A stretch of DNA of 41,840 nt from Synechococcales cyanobacterium CRU_2_2 (GCA_012034805.1 JAAUOP010000029.1:1-41840), one strand, 5' to 3'; positions 26,976-35,811 are shown, counted from the stretch's first letter. Numbers and translations are program-made. The notes: generated from the letters alone by a model not told the origin.

Positions 26976-27836
26976 ATGGCAACGATCTGGGAACTAGACT
27001 TTTACTCACGACCCATTGTTCAAGATAACGGCAAAAAGCTTTGGGAGGTGGTGATTTGCGAAACCCCCTTGGTCGCGGGTTCGGATCCGGCGGATGGCTT
27101 TCGCTTTGCCAAATATTGCCCCAGCAGCTCGGTCAACTCCGCGTGGCTAAAAGAAGCCCTGGAAGAAGCGATCGCCCAAGCGCCAGCACCTCCGACGCTG
27201 ATTCGCTTTTTTCGCCGCCAGATGAACAACATGATTCTCAAGGCCAGCAGCGATGCGGGACTCCAGGCCAAGGCGAGCCGCCGCATTACCGCGCTCTCGG
27301 CTTGGCTCGACCAGCGCTACGCCGAAACCTACCCCCAATCGCCGGGCTACCAGGCCAGCCCCAATCCCTCGGTGCAATATTTGCCAGACCCGGCGCTGGT
27401 GTTGCCTGATGCCCTTGAAGGCGAACGCTGGGCCTTCGTCAATTTGACGGCGGCGGACTTTGCGGAGATGGGCGAGTGGGAGATTGGCTTTGGCGAAGCG
27501 TTTTCGCTCAAGGGGCTGGTGCCGCCGGAGCAAAAGATTCCGGGGATGCTGATTTTCTCGCGGCGGGCCAATCCTCTGGCGGCTTGGCTCTCAGGCCTAG
27601 AACTGGCCTACCTCAAGTTCGATGGGGGGCCGCCGACGAGTATGGTTTTGGAGACGGGGGTGAGCGATCGCTGGCTCCTGGCTGCTGTCAACAATAAAGC
27701 AACCATCGAGGAAGCCAAGGCCTTCGAAGCTGCCAAAGCTGCTGCAAATAACGTCCATTTCATCGGCATCCAAAGCAATCCCGAGGAAGAAACGTTTGCC
27801 GGATTTTGGCTACTGAAGGAGTTGCAGCTGGGCTAA
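26976..27836 (+). CDS. Tab2/Atab2 family RNA-binding protein
   Basis: A 286-residue member of the Tab2 family (DUF1092). It begins ATIWELDFYSRPIVQDNGKK and has the repeated WE/LDFYSRP, LPDALEGERWAFVNLTAAD and GFWLLKEL motifs seen throughout the family. Plant and algal Tab2 promote translation of photosystem I psaB mRNA. Cyanobacterial members are assumed to act on RNA as well, though the direct target is less certain. Its ATG is 3 bp after the stop of the S1-type gene, giving an operon of two translation-related RNA-binding proteins. A paralogue lies 840 bp downstream at 28677. Confidence 0.85.
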   Translation: MATIWELDFYSRPIVQDNGKKLWEVVICETPLVAGSDPADGFRFAKYCPSSSVNSAWLKEALEEAIAQAPAPPTLIRFFRRQMNNMILKASSDAGLQAKASRRITALSAWLDQRYAETYPQSPGYQASPNPSVQYLPDPALVLPDALEGERWAFVNLTAADFAEMGEWEIGFGEAFSLKGLVPPEQKIPGMLIFSRRANPLAAWLSGLELAYLKFDGGPPTSMVLETGVSDRWLLAAVNNKATIEEAKAFEAAKAAANNVHFIGIQSNPEEETFAGFWLLKELQLG

Positions 27837-27858
27837 GACGGCAGGCAGACAAGGATCC

Positions 27859-28467
27859 CTAGGATCGCGGTTTGCCGAAAACCTGCACGTAGTAATGCTG
27901 ATTACCCCGACTGGCGTAGCCCAAACCAATTTCAGTAAACTGGCCATTGAGCAAATTCTCACGGTGGCCTTTGCTGTTCATCCAACCTGCAATCGCCCGC
28001 TCAGCCCGATTGCTTGGAGACTGCATATAAATATTTTCCGCCGCTAGACTAAAGCGATAGCCACTCGACTTAACGCGATCGCCCATTTGCGAGCCATCCG
28101 AACCCGTATGGGAAAATTGACCACTGCGGGCCATGTCGTCCGCTTGGCGCTGGGCAGCGGCGGCGAGTTTGGTATTCAAGCGGAGGTTACCCAGCTTAGC
28201 TTTCGTCCGTTCGGCATTGGTTAGCGTCAGCAGACTCCCGAGGGTGTTTCCCTGGGCAGGCTTGGCCTGGGCCAAGGTTTTCGATTCTGCACCCCCCGAT
28301 GGTGTAACCGGGTCAGCCCCTCGTCTCGCCTCGGTCGCTGAACCAACCGCACGACTGCTGAGAGCCGAGAGCGCGATTTCTGGGGAAACCTGCGACGCAA
28401 TTGTTCCCAGTCCCATCGTGAGCAACAGCAACAAACTGGGGGTGTGAAATTTGTGAAAATATCCCAT
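27859..28467 (-). CDS. Secreted CAP-domain (SCP/PR-1-like) protein
   Basis: A 202-residue exported protein. A signal peptide (TPSLLLLLTMGLGTIASQ) precedes a low-complexity spacer and a CAP domain of about 120 residues: LTNAERTKAKLGNLRLNTKL, ARSGQFSHTGSDGSQMGDR, AAENIYM and GHRENLLNGQFTEIGLGYA. The His, Glu and second His of the CAP cavity are visible. Bacterial members of this family are of uncertain function, often cell-wall or stress related. ATG 28467 gives a normal signal peptide; the frame extends to 28524 without one. It reads against the Tab2 gene and diverges from the second Tab2 gene. Confidence 0.85.
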   Translation of the reverse strand: MGYFHKFHTPSLLLLLTMGLGTIASQVSPEIALSALSSRAVGSATEARRGADPVTPSGGAESKTLAQAKPAQGNTLGSLLTLTNAERTKAKLGNLRLNTKLAAAAQRQADDMARSGQFSHTGSDGSQMGDRVKSSGYRFSLAAENIYMQSPSNRAERAIAGWMNSKGHRENLLNGQFTEIGLGYASRGNQHYYVQVFGKPRS

Positions 28468-28676
28468 GGGTGTCTTGTGTGTGGAGGGTAAAGATTCCGC
28501 GTAACGCGTAAAGAGCGAGGGCATTGGGCATTGATTCAGTCTTCCAAGACGCGATCGCCCCCCTGTGGGTTCCGCCTAACGCTTACGCTTAGATTCAACC
28601 GCTCCCCCATCGATTTCCCAATCTTTGACCTTGACTTTGACTTTGCCTGCGGTTTCAGTCCCTTTTCTCCAGTCCC

Positions 28677-29510
28677 ATGAACATCATTTGGCAAGCCGAC
28701 CTCTTCCGCCGACCCGCCACGGGCCAATCAGGCTCGCCCCTGTGGGCCCTGTTAATTTGCGGTGATGACGGCTCCTGGCAGTTTAGCGCCCAAGCTCCCC
28801 AATCCGAAATTGACGGCCAATGGGTGAAGATGCAACTGTCACTCGCCCAACTCGATCACCCGGATGGAAGCTCTGGCCTACCGCAAAAAATTCAAGTTTT
28901 TCGACCCCAAAGCTTCAGCCTGATCGCCGCTGGAGCCGAACCCCTCGGCATCCCCGTCGAAGCCACCCGCCAGACCCCAGCGCTGAAAAAACTGCTGCGA
29001 GGCCTCAAAGACATGGCGCTGCAAACCGACTGGGATCCCATTCACGTCGAAGAGATGCCGCCGGTGCCGCTGCCAGAGCGCCTGCGGGGCGATCGCTGGC
29101 GGTTTGCAGCCTTGCCTGCGGGGGAGCTAGAAGCCGCGTTTCAAGGCCGGCCGATTCCGATTATGGAAATGCCCGAGCTGCGATCGCCCCTACGCCTTGG
29201 CCTACGCTCCACCCAGCCCATTCCCGGCGTGATTATTGATGGCGGCAAAGCCTCGATGCCCCTAGCCCGCTGGCTCCAAAGCACTCGTCCCCATGCCCTG
29301 GGCTACAAAGCCGGTGCCCCAGATGGCGTGATTTTGCAGGCGGGACTGGCGGAACGATGGGTGATGGCGACCTTTGAGGATACAGAGGTGGCCCAGGCCG
29401 CGCGAAGCTTTGAGCAGCGCAAGGTCGAAGCCCTAGGACTGCATTTTTTGCTGGTGCAGCCCGATGATTCGGGCATGACCTACAGTGGCATTTGGCTTCT
29501 GCAAGTGTAA
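28677..29510 (+). CDS. Second Tab2/Atab2 family protein
   Basis: A 277-residue paralogue of the protein at 26976. The N-terminus (NIIWQADLFRRPATGQSG), the centre (LPERLRGDRWRFAALPAGEL) and the C-terminus (TYSGIWLLQV) align with the first copy, including the terminal G.WLL motif, but overall divergence is high. It may have a different RNA target. ATG 28677 directly follows CCC with no clear ribosome site. The next gene on the strand, 69 bp away, is an unrelated Uma2 protein. Confidence 0.75.
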   Translation: MNIIWQADLFRRPATGQSGSPLWALLICGDDGSWQFSAQAPQSEIDGQWVKMQLSLAQLDHPDGSSGLPQKIQVFRPQSFSLIAAGAEPLGIPVEATRQTPALKKLLRGLKDMALQTDWDPIHVEEMPPVPLPERLRGDRWRFAALPAGELEAAFQGRPIPIMEMPELRSPLRLGLRSTQPIPGVIIDGGKASMPLARWLQSTRPHALGYKAGAPDGVILQAGLAERWVMATFEDTEVAQAARSFEQRKVEALGLHFLLVQPDDSGMTYSGIWLLQV

Positions 29511-29578
29511 CGATAAGTCTGTATTACTCATTTCCAAGATATATCGCATCCAGCCATTCAACCGAGGGAAAGTCGCCC

Positions 29579-30421
29579 ATGGTCACCCAACCGCTCAGTT
29601 CTCTGGCCAGTGCCCTGGCCCCCGAAATCGCCTATCCCGATCGCGACGGTGAACCCATGTCCGACAATACTCGGCAATTTCGCTGGATTGTAACGATTAA
29701 GGAAAATCTGGAGATTCTCTTTGCTCAGGATCCCCATGTGTTCGTCGCGGGCGATCTGCTCTGGTATCCAGTTGAAGGTGACAATAAGCTGCGTCAGGCT
29801 CCGGATGCGATGGTCGTGTTTGGGCGACCCAAGGGCGATCGCGGCTCCTACCGACAGTGGCAAGAGGATAATATTCCGCCCCAGGTCGTTTTTGAGATCC
29901 TGTCTCCGGGTAACCGGGCGCGGGAGATGACGCGCAAGGCACTGTTCTACCAAAACTATGGCGTTGAGGAATACTATCTCTACGACCCCGACAACAACGA
30001 GCTGAGCGGCTGGTGGTGGAAGGCTCCCAACGATGCCGCCAACGATGCCGCCAGCCATGACCCCAGCCATGACCCAAGCGCAATAGCGAGAACTGGCAGT
30101 GCGGCAGAAATTCCCGACCTGAAAGGCTGGGTCAGCCCTCGACTGGGCATCCGGTTTGAACCCACGGATACAGGGCTGATGATTTACACCCCCGAGGGTA
30201 TGCCTTTCCTAACGCCTGTGGAATTGGCTCAACAGCGGGATCAAGCCCAGCAGCAACGAGATGAAGCCCAGCAGCAACGAGACGAAGCCCAGCAGCAACG
30301 AGACGAAGCCCAGCAGCAACGCGATCAAGCCCAGCAGCAACGCGATCAAGCTCAGCAACAGGCGGCGCGATTTGCTGAGAAATTGCGGGAGCTCGGGGTT
30401 GACCCAGAGACCTTAACCTAG
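29579..30421 (+). CDS. Uma2/DUF820 family nuclease-like protein with coiled-coil tail
   Basis: A 280-residue protein of the Uma2 family, very abundant in cyanobacteria and predicted to have the PD-(D/E)xK nuclease fold. The motif is PDAMVVFG, then VVFEILSPGNRAREMTRKAL, with YYLYDPDNNEL afterwards. The C-terminus has six heptad-like QQRDEAQ/QQRDQAQ units, encoded by a 21-bp tandem repeat, predicted to form a coiled coil. The cellular role is not established. The ATG at 29579 is preferred over the open frame from 29492. The stop overlaps the convergent antiporter gene by 9 bp. Confidence 0.85.
   Translation: MVTQPLSSLASALAPEIAYPDRDGEPMSDNTRQFRWIVTIKENLEILFAQDPHVFVAGDLLWYPVEGDNKLRQAPDAMVVFGRPKGDRGSYRQWQEDNIPPQVVFEILSPGNRAREMTRKALFYQNYGVEEYYLYDPDNNELSGWWWKAPNDAANDAASHDPSHDPSAIARTGSAAEIPDLKGWVSPRLGIRFEPTDTGLMIYTPEGMPFLTPVELAQQRDQAQQQRDEAQQQRDEAQQQRDEAQQQRDQAQQQRDQAQQQAARFAEKLRELGVDPETLT
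30230..30355. repeat. 21-bp tandem repeat encoding heptads in Uma2
   Basis: Six 21-bp units of the form CAGCAACGAGATGAAGCCCA are consecutive and in frame, each coding for QQRD(E/Q)AQ. Three central units are nearly identical at DNA level, which indicates recent expansion. Confidence 0.9.
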
Positions 30422-32452
30422 GTCTCGTCCGTTGGGGATTTTTTGGGGGGGTGACGGCGGGGCGATCGCCGTAGATTTTTCGGGCGGTTTCTCGGGAGCT
30501 TTCTCGCGCGGTTTCTCGGGAGCTTTTTCGGGAGCTTTCTCGGGAGCTTTTTCGGGAGCTTTCGCCTTGGGCGTCGCCGGGATGGGAATATCCTCGACAG
30601 CCGATACTTTCTCAACGCTGAGCCGAGGCTGACCGTCGCCCGAAAGTCGCTTGAGCAGCTTGGGCTTGGGGTCGTGGAGCAGGTAGGTGACGCGATCGCC
30701 TGTCTTCCACTCCTCTGCCGCCAAACAGACCTGCAGCCGCCCCTTGCGTTCCACCAAAATCGGCACAAACTCCGTTGAGGATAGCAAACTCTCCCAATGT
30801 TGTTTTTGCAACTCACTGCCCACATCCCGCAGCTGCGTTGCGCCCAACCGCACCGACCCTTCGACCAAATACTGGTTCCAGGCTTTAATCGGCAAATTGG
30901 AAACAAAGGCTTCCGAGATCTTTGCATCGAGGGTCGAGCGGGTTCCCGCCTCTCCGGGGGACAACACCAGAACACGGGGAGGGCTGAACTCTTCGGCAAT
31001 CCGTTGGGCGATCGCCTGGTTCACCTCCCGATTGCTGGTCATCACCAACACCGTCCGCACTGAGCTCACCCCAGCGGCTTCCAGGGCCTTTTCGTCGAAG
31101 GCATCGATCAAATCCGTCGGCAAATCTTCCTGCTCCGCCTTGCGCAGGGCATCCGCATCCGAATCCAAAATCAAAATCGACTCGCCGCGCTCCTGCATCA
31201 AGCGACCCAGCAATTTGCTCAGGGGATTCGCCCCAATAATCAAAACCCCCGTGGACTCCGCCGAGGTAATTCCGAGCGCCTGGGCCAAGGGCCGCGCCGT
31301 CAGCCCCTGCAAAAACACTGTCAAAATAATCGTCAAAAATACCAGCGCCTTAATCGAGTCGCCGCCATTAATCCCCCGCTCCGTCAGCAAAATACCAAAC
31401 AGCGAAGCTACCGAAGCCGAAACAATTCCACGCGGCGCAATCCAGCCCATAAACACCTTTTGCCGCCAGCCCAGATCGCTGCGCAGCGTACAACTCCACA
31501 CACTCAGGGGCCGCACCAAAAACATCAGCGCCAGCACCGTCAAAACCCCGCCCCACTCCAGGGCAAACAAACTGGCGATCGACAAATCTGCCGCCAACAA
31601 AATAAACAGCACCGAGATCGATAGCACCGTCAGTTGCCCCTTAAATCGGCGCAGCGTGCGTTCCCCCGGAATGGCCGCCGCCCCCACGACAGTTCCTGAA
31701 ACCACCGCAGCCATCAGCCCCGCTTCGCTGCGGATCGATTGCGCCAAGCCAAACATCCCCCAGGCCCCGGCCAACACGACTAGGTTTTTCAGCTCCTCGG
31801 ACAACACCTTGTCCTGCTTGAGAAACCTGCCAAGCAAACTGCCGCCCACAAATCCAATCAGGCCGCCAATGCCCAATCGCACAATCAGCCCACCCAAAAC
31901 GCTGGCTGGATTGGCGTCGCCGTTGAGAATAATGTCGAGCACGACCACGGCCAAAATCGCACCAATGGGGTCAATCAACACCCCCTCGCCTTCGAGCAGC
32001 GCCGAGACCTGGCGATCGACCTTCACCTGCTGCAACAACGGCCCCGTCACCGTTGGCCCCGTCACCACGACGATCGCCCCGTACAAAAACGCCTGGGGCC
32101 AAGGAAACTCACTCACCCAGTGAGCGGCCATACCCCCGCCCAGGAGTGTGATCCCCGTGCCCAGGGTGATCAAATTGCGCAAGCTGTCGGACACCCGCCC
32201 CAACTCGCGCAGTTCCAAATTGAGGCCTCCCTCGAACAAAATCAGCGCCACCGCCATGGCCACGATCACATCGAGGCCATCGCCGAGCAAACTGGGCTGC
32301 AGAATCCCGAGACCATCTCGGCCCAGGGCAATGCCAAACAGCAGCAAAAACACAATGCTGGGTAGGTTCAAGTAGGCCGCCAGCACCTGGGCTCCAATCC
32401 CAGTTAGGACGGTCATGACCATCAACAGCGTAATGGCTAGGCTAGAGTCCAT
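30413..32452 (-). CDS. Na+(K+)/H+ antiporter with TrkA-N domain
   Basis: A 679-residue CPA1-type membrane antiporter. Around 12 hydrophobic segments span residues 1-400, with FEGGLNLELREL and SALLEGEGVLIDPIGAILAV (the Asp-rich ion-transport region) and WMGWIAPRGIVSASVASLFG-like sequence near the end of the membrane part. After about residue 405 a TrkA-N Rossmann domain (GVLIIGANPLSKLLGRLMQE) could bind NAD(H) and regulate transport. The C-terminal tail is a run of EKAP/EKPP repeats, Lys/Pro-rich and probably flexible. Its start overlaps the stop of MltA by 11 bp (ATGGACTCTAG), so translational coupling is likely. Confidence 0.9.
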   Translation of the reverse strand: MDSSLAITLLMVMTVLTGIGAQVLAAYLNLPSIVFLLLFGIALGRDGLGILQPSLLGDGLDVIVAMAVALILFEGGLNLELRELGRVSDSLRNLITLGTGITLLGGGMAAHWVSEFPWPQAFLYGAIVVVTGPTVTGPLLQQVKVDRQVSALLEGEGVLIDPIGAILAVVVLDIILNGDANPASVLGGLIVRLGIGGLIGFVGGSLLGRFLKQDKVLSEELKNLVVLAGAWGMFGLAQSIRSEAGLMAAVVSGTVVGAAAIPGERTLRRFKGQLTVLSISVLFILLAADLSIASLFALEWGGVLTVLALMFLVRPLSVWSCTLRSDLGWRQKVFMGWIAPRGIVSASVASLFGILLTERGINGGDSIKALVFLTIILTVFLQGLTARPLAQALGITSAESTGVLIIGANPLSKLLGRLMQERGESILILDSDADALRKAEQEDLPTDLIDAFDEKALEAAGVSSVRTVLVMTSNREVNQAIAQRIAEEFSPPRVLVLSPGEAGTRSTLDAKISEAFVSNLPIKAWNQYLVEGSVRLGATQLRDVGSELQKQHWESLLSSTEFVPILVERKGRLQVCLAAEEWKTGDRVTYLLHDPKPKLLKRLSGDGQPRLSVEKVSAVEDIPIPATPKAKAPEKAPEKAPEKAPEKPREKAPEKPPEKSTAIAPPSPPQKIPNGRDLG

Positions 32453-33767
32453 CCTTTAGCATCAAGTAATAGAGCTGGCCGGTTTCATTGATAAGTCCGG
32501 CGCGATCGCCCGCCCCCTGACCACTGCCCATAAACAGATCAGCTCGACCCGCGCCTTTGATCGCTCCACCGGTATCTTGATCTAACACAAACCGGCTGAC
32601 AGGGCGCTTGACATACTGGCCAGAGCCATCGATGTAGGGCAACTGCGTTGTGATCAGCGCCAGGGCTCCGGGGGGCAGCAACGACTTGTCTGTGGCGATC
32701 GAGCGCTCAGCCAGCACCGGCACCCCCAGGCTGCCCGTGGGGGGCGCACCATTTGTAGACTGAAAAAAGACAAAGCGAGGATTACGGGGCAAATACTCGT
32801 CTAGGGCTTGAGGGTTGTCGCGGAAGAAATCCAGCATCAGGGGCAAGGACAGTTCCTCCAGCGTAAACTTGTCGTCGTTGACCAACTCGCGACCTACACT
32901 GACGTAGGGATAGTTGGTGCGTCCTGCATAGCCTAAAGACATTGTACTCCCGTCGGTCAGGGCCAGCTTGGCTGAGCCTTGCACCTGCACCAGAAAGGCT
33001 TCGAGGCGGCTCTTGAGCCAGACGAGTTCGAGGCCTTTGAGAGCACCTTGGTCAAATTTCAAACCATCTTTGCCCTCGAGGGCGGCGCGATCGGGGTGGG
33101 GTTCAGGCCAGGTTTCTAGATTGGCGGGTTTGGCAAACAGTGGATAGCGATATTCGGCGGTACGGTTGCGGCTGGCGCGGTAGCTGGGTTCAAAGTAGCC
33201 GGTGAAATGGGCGTCATTTTGGCCGGTTTGGCCGGTGGATTGATAAAACTCAAATTCGCGTTGGACGGCGGCTTGGAGTGCTTCGGCGGAGTTGCTTTGC
33301 ACCAAGAGCTGGCGGAAGCGCTGGAGGCTGCGGCGAACGCGATCGCGCGTAATCCCCTCAATCGGATAGCCCGCGTAGTCTTTGAAGGCTTTGTCGGTGT
33401 TGAGATAACGCAAGCTGTGGTCGATGGCTGCCAGCAGTATGGCGCGATCGCCCTTCGAGGCCGGGGCTGGGGCGCTCGCAAACCCGTCTTGGCTCCAAAT
33501 TTGGCCGTCCCAGCCAGCCTGGGTCGGGAGTTGAGCCGGGGCGATCGCCCGCAATGCGGGCAGGGCTGGCTCGGGTTCGACCGATGCTGGAGGGGTCACA
33601 GGACGGGTCACAGGACGGGGAGAACCAGAAGAAGCAGGCTCCGAGCCAGCCTGAACAGACCTGGGGGCTTCTCCAGAGATACAGGCCATCAGCGTCCCCC
33701 CGGCCCCGGCGGTGAGACCAAGGCTTGCGATCGCGACAAGCGCCAGACGAAGGTTTTGACGGGTCAT
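32442..33767 (-). CDS. mltA: Membrane-bound lytic murein transglycosylase A (MltA)
   Basis: A 441-residue peptidoglycan-cleaving enzyme. The N-terminal hydrophobic stretch (ALVAIASLGLTAGAGGTLMAC) ends at a Cys that fits a lipoprotein signal. A Pro/Glu-rich spacer is followed by the MltA domain (FTGYFEPSYRASRNRTAEYR; TMSLGYAGRTNYPYVSVG) and the C-terminal 3D domain with catalytic Asp residues (VLDQDTGGAIKGAGRADLFM). Length is near normal for cyanobacterial members. The overlap with the antiporter start suggests they form one operon, although cell-wall and ion functions are not obviously linked. Confidence 0.9.
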   Translation of the reverse strand: MTRQNLRLALVAIASLGLTAGAGGTLMACISGEAPRSVQAGSEPASSGSPRPVTRPVTPPASVEPEPALPALRAIAPAQLPTQAGWDGQIWSQDGFASAPAPASKGDRAILLAAIDHSLRYLNTDKAFKDYAGYPIEGITRDRVRRSLQRFRQLLVQSNSAEALQAAVQREFEFYQSTGQTGQNDAHFTGYFEPSYRASRNRTAEYRYPLFAKPANLETWPEPHPDRAALEGKDGLKFDQGALKGLELVWLKSRLEAFLVQVQGSAKLALTDGSTMSLGYAGRTNYPYVSVGRELVNDDKFTLEELSLPLMLDFFRDNPQALDEYLPRNPRFVFFQSTNGAPPTGSLGVPVLAERSIATDKSLLPPGALALITTQLPYIDGSGQYVKRPVSRFVLDQDTGGAIKGAGRADLFMGSGQGAGDRAGLINETGQLYYLMLKDGL

Positions 33768-33808
33768 GGAGGCGCAAGCTGCCCTAAAAGGCTGCGTTAA
33801 AGGCTGCG

Positions 33809-34063
33809 TTAGTAAAACCGCTCAACGCTAGAGGAAAAGATCGGTTCCACCCGCATTGCCATGATTTTAGCGGGACGCGCCAGCAAATACTCGCCTTCGG
33901 TGCCCTGGGTGGGAATGGTCATCATGGCATTGGAGTCAATTTTGGGCATAAACTTCTCCTGGTACCATTTCTGAAAATCCTTGATCGAAAGAAACCGAAT
34001 TTCTTCCTTCAGCCCTCCCTCAAACAGGATGTGGACGGCATACTCATTTGCTGTTCTGGCCAT
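33809..34063 (-). CDS. Small conserved hypothetical protein
   Basis: An 84-residue protein with no hydrophobic segment. The sequence ANEYAVHILFEGGLKEEIRF then FQKWYQEKFMPKIDSN and KIMAMRVEPIFSSSVERFY looks like a compact alpha/beta domain. I do not recognise its family. ATG 34063 is used because GGAG lies 6 nt upstream; a TTG at 34075 is in frame. It is 42 bp upstream of mltA on the same strand and could be the first gene of that operon. Confidence 0.7.
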   Translation of the reverse strand: MARTANEYAVHILFEGGLKEEIRFLSIKDFQKWYQEKFMPKIDSNAMMTIPTQGTEGEYLLARPAKIMAMRVEPIFSSSVERFY

Positions 34064-34184
34064 GGGACGCTCCAAATCTAACCGGATTAGTTTAACGATT
34101 ATCGAGAGAAAATTTTGGCGATAGTCTGGCGATAACGGGCGATAAATCTACGCCTAGCATTCCCCATCCGGGCGATCGCAGCAC

Positions 34185-34952
34185 CTATCCCAACAGATTG
34201 AATCGTTTAAGCGGCTCTTCTAGGCGCGATCGCAGCATCTTGCGCAACTCTGCCCCATCCCGAAACTGAAACCGCTGCCCGGTCGTCACATCGAAGGGAA
34301 ACTGCCCCGGCAGGTCGCTTCGCGTCATCTGGCCAATCAACATTTGCTCGGCGCGTTTACACTGCAAGGCATAGCCCACCTCCACGCAAACATCCGGACT
34401 GGGGAACAGCAGCGGTGAGTCGTCCTCAAGCCTCAAAATCGGCGTCGCATCCGCCACAAACAGCAGACACTTGCGCAGCTTGCGCATCAGCGTGCTCTGG
34501 AGCCGCAGAGGGCCATCGCTGGGGCGGTTGGATTCTTCGAGGCTAACAGCAATGCGGGCTTTTTTGTTGATTTGCTCGATGGCATGGCGCAGCTCATCGC
34601 GCAGAATATCACTGGATTCGCTGTAGGCGGTTTGATAGCTGAAGAAAATGGTGGGATCCAAGCTCGAGAGCACATCGCGCTTGGTGAAATAAATTTCATG
34701 GCTGACGAGGTCGATGTTGGCGATCGCATACCCCCCACTGCCCTCAATGTAAAATTCGACGTTATCCCCCTCAAGGTAGCGCTGAAACCACTCCGACTGC
34801 TTCACCTCGGCGGCTTCATCCAAAAAATCCGCCCGAAGCGCCGACTTGAGCAGGCTGCTTTTGCTCAAACGTAGGTCGTAGGGGCGTTTTTCTAGCTCTC
34901 GGGCGGGTTCATAGTCCCGCAGGTACCAGGCTTTGAGGGAGATAATAGCCAT
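34185..34952 (-). CDS. Conserved protein with TIR/deoxyribosyltransferase-like C-terminus
   Basis: A 255-residue soluble protein. The N-terminal half (IISLKAWYLRDYEPARELEK, DNVEFYIEGSGGYAIANIDL) looks like a conserved cyanobacterial domain. The C-terminal half has KCLLFVADATPI, then SPDVCVEVGYALQCKRAEQM and FPFDVTTGQRFQF. This pattern (hydrophobic strand ending in Asp, then a conserved Glu in 'xxxExGyA', then a 'PFD' motif) is typical of the TIR-like or nucleoside-2'-deoxyribosyltransferase-like fold used by nucleotide-processing and defence proteins. I infer a nucleotide-binding or NAD/nucleoside-processing role; no enzymatic activity is shown. A signal peptide is absent. Its start is ATG 34952. 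Confidence 0.65.
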   Translation of the reverse strand: MAIISLKAWYLRDYEPARELEKRPYDLRLSKSSLLKSALRADFLDEAAEVKQSEWFQRYLEGDNVEFYIEGSGGYAIANIDLVSHEIYFTKRDVLSSLDPTIFFSYQTAYSESSDILRDELRHAIEQINKKARIAVSLEESNRPSDGPLRLQSTLMRKLRKCLLFVADATPILRLEDDSPLLFPSPDVCVEVGYALQCKRAEQMLIGQMTRSDLPGQFPFDVTTGQRFQFRDGAELRKMLRSRLEEPLKRFNLLG

Positions 34953-35059
34953 GGGAAATTCGCAGCAGCTCCAGCGGAAGGCACTGGGTTAGCTTTGCCG
35001 ATTGTCTAGGGAGTCGTCAAGCTTCTTGAAGCCGGACAAGAGATTTTTTAATACAATTT

Positions 35060-35103
35060 AGTCAGCGACGCTGTAAAACTAAGTCAGCGACGCCGTAAAA
35101 CTG
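35060..35103. repeat. 22-bp direct repeat in front of the DUF29 gene
   Basis: Two consecutive copies of a 22-bp unit beginning AGTCAGCGACG, one substitution plus the last base apart. The second ends immediately at the ATG of the next gene, so the repeat sits in the leader or operator region. Confidence 0.8.
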
Positions 35104-35541
35104 ATGGAACTTAATTCGTACGATCGCGATTATCACCAATGGTTGACCGAAGCCGCAACGACCTTGAACGCGGGGCCGTGGAACGACCTAGATGTCGCGA
35201 ATCTCGTGGATGAACTCGATGCCCTGGGAAAAAGCCAGAAACGGGCGATCGAGTCCTACCTCAAAATATTGCTTCTACATCTATTGAAGTGGACGTTTCG
35301 ACCCGGAATGCGATCGGGCAGTCGGCGCAGCTCGATTCGAAACGCACACTTGGGTATCTGCGATCGCATTGAAGAGAGCCCCAGTCTCCAAGATTATCCT
35401 GCCACATGCTTGAAGAAATGCTACCGAGTGGCCCGAGCCAATGCAGCCGACGAAACGGGTTTGTCCATCGATCAATTTTCAGCAAACTGTCCATTTGCAT
35501 TGGCCGATATTTTGAGGGAAGACTTTCTACCTCAGGACTAA
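35104..35541 (+). CDS. DUF29 family protein
   Basis: A 145-residue soluble protein with the DUF29 pattern: YDRDYHQWLTEAATTL at the start, VANLVDELDALGKSQKRAIE, LLHLLKWTFRP in the middle and CPFALADILREDFLP at the end. DUF29 proteins occur in many copies in cyanobacteria and often behave like mobile or toxin-antitoxin-type accessory genes. The biochemical function is unknown. The start codon directly follows a 22-bp repeat and has no clear ribosome site. Confidence 0.85.
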   Translation: MELNSYDRDYHQWLTEAATTLNAGPWNDLDVANLVDELDALGKSQKRAIESYLKILLLHLLKWTFRPGMRSGSRRSSIRNAHLGICDRIEESPSLQDYPATCLKKCYRVARANAADETGLSIDQFSANCPFALADILREDFLPQD

Positions 35542-35594
35542 TTTTTCGAGGAGTAGCCTTTTCTCGACAGCACACTTTTAACACATAGAGATTT

Positions 35595-35783
35595 ATGGAA
35601 TTGGTCATTTTTCTGATTTTCTTTTTTGTTTCTGTCGTGCCCGCAATCTTGCAATGGCTTTGGAATACAACGATTCCAGACATTTTTCGTCTGCCTAAAA
35701 TAACCTACTGGCAAGCACTACGATTGCTTTTGATTGCTTCAATGCTGTTTGGCCAGGGTGCTGCTTTGAACTACAAACCCTAA
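35595..35783 (+). CDS. Small membrane protein of unknown function
   Basis: A 62-residue protein with two predicted membrane segments (ELVIFLIFFFVSVVPAILQW and ALRLLLIASMLFGQGAAL) around a short loop containing TIPDIFRLPKITYWQ. Similar small proteins with the 'itYWqAl.LLl' motif occur widely in bacteria. No function is known to me. It is 53 bp after the DUF29 gene on the same strand. Confidence 0.75.
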   Translation: MELVIFLIFFFVSVVPAILQWLWNTTIPDIFRLPKITYWQALRLLLIASMLFGQGAALNYKP

Positions 35784-35811
35784 AGCCAAGCTCAGCAATC
35801 GGATCAGCCGA

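Noticed and set aside
30687..32123. Plus-strand ORF of 478 residues opposite the antiporter
   Set aside because: Ser/Thr/Arg-rich antisense reading of a well-supported membrane antiporter with no recognisable domain.
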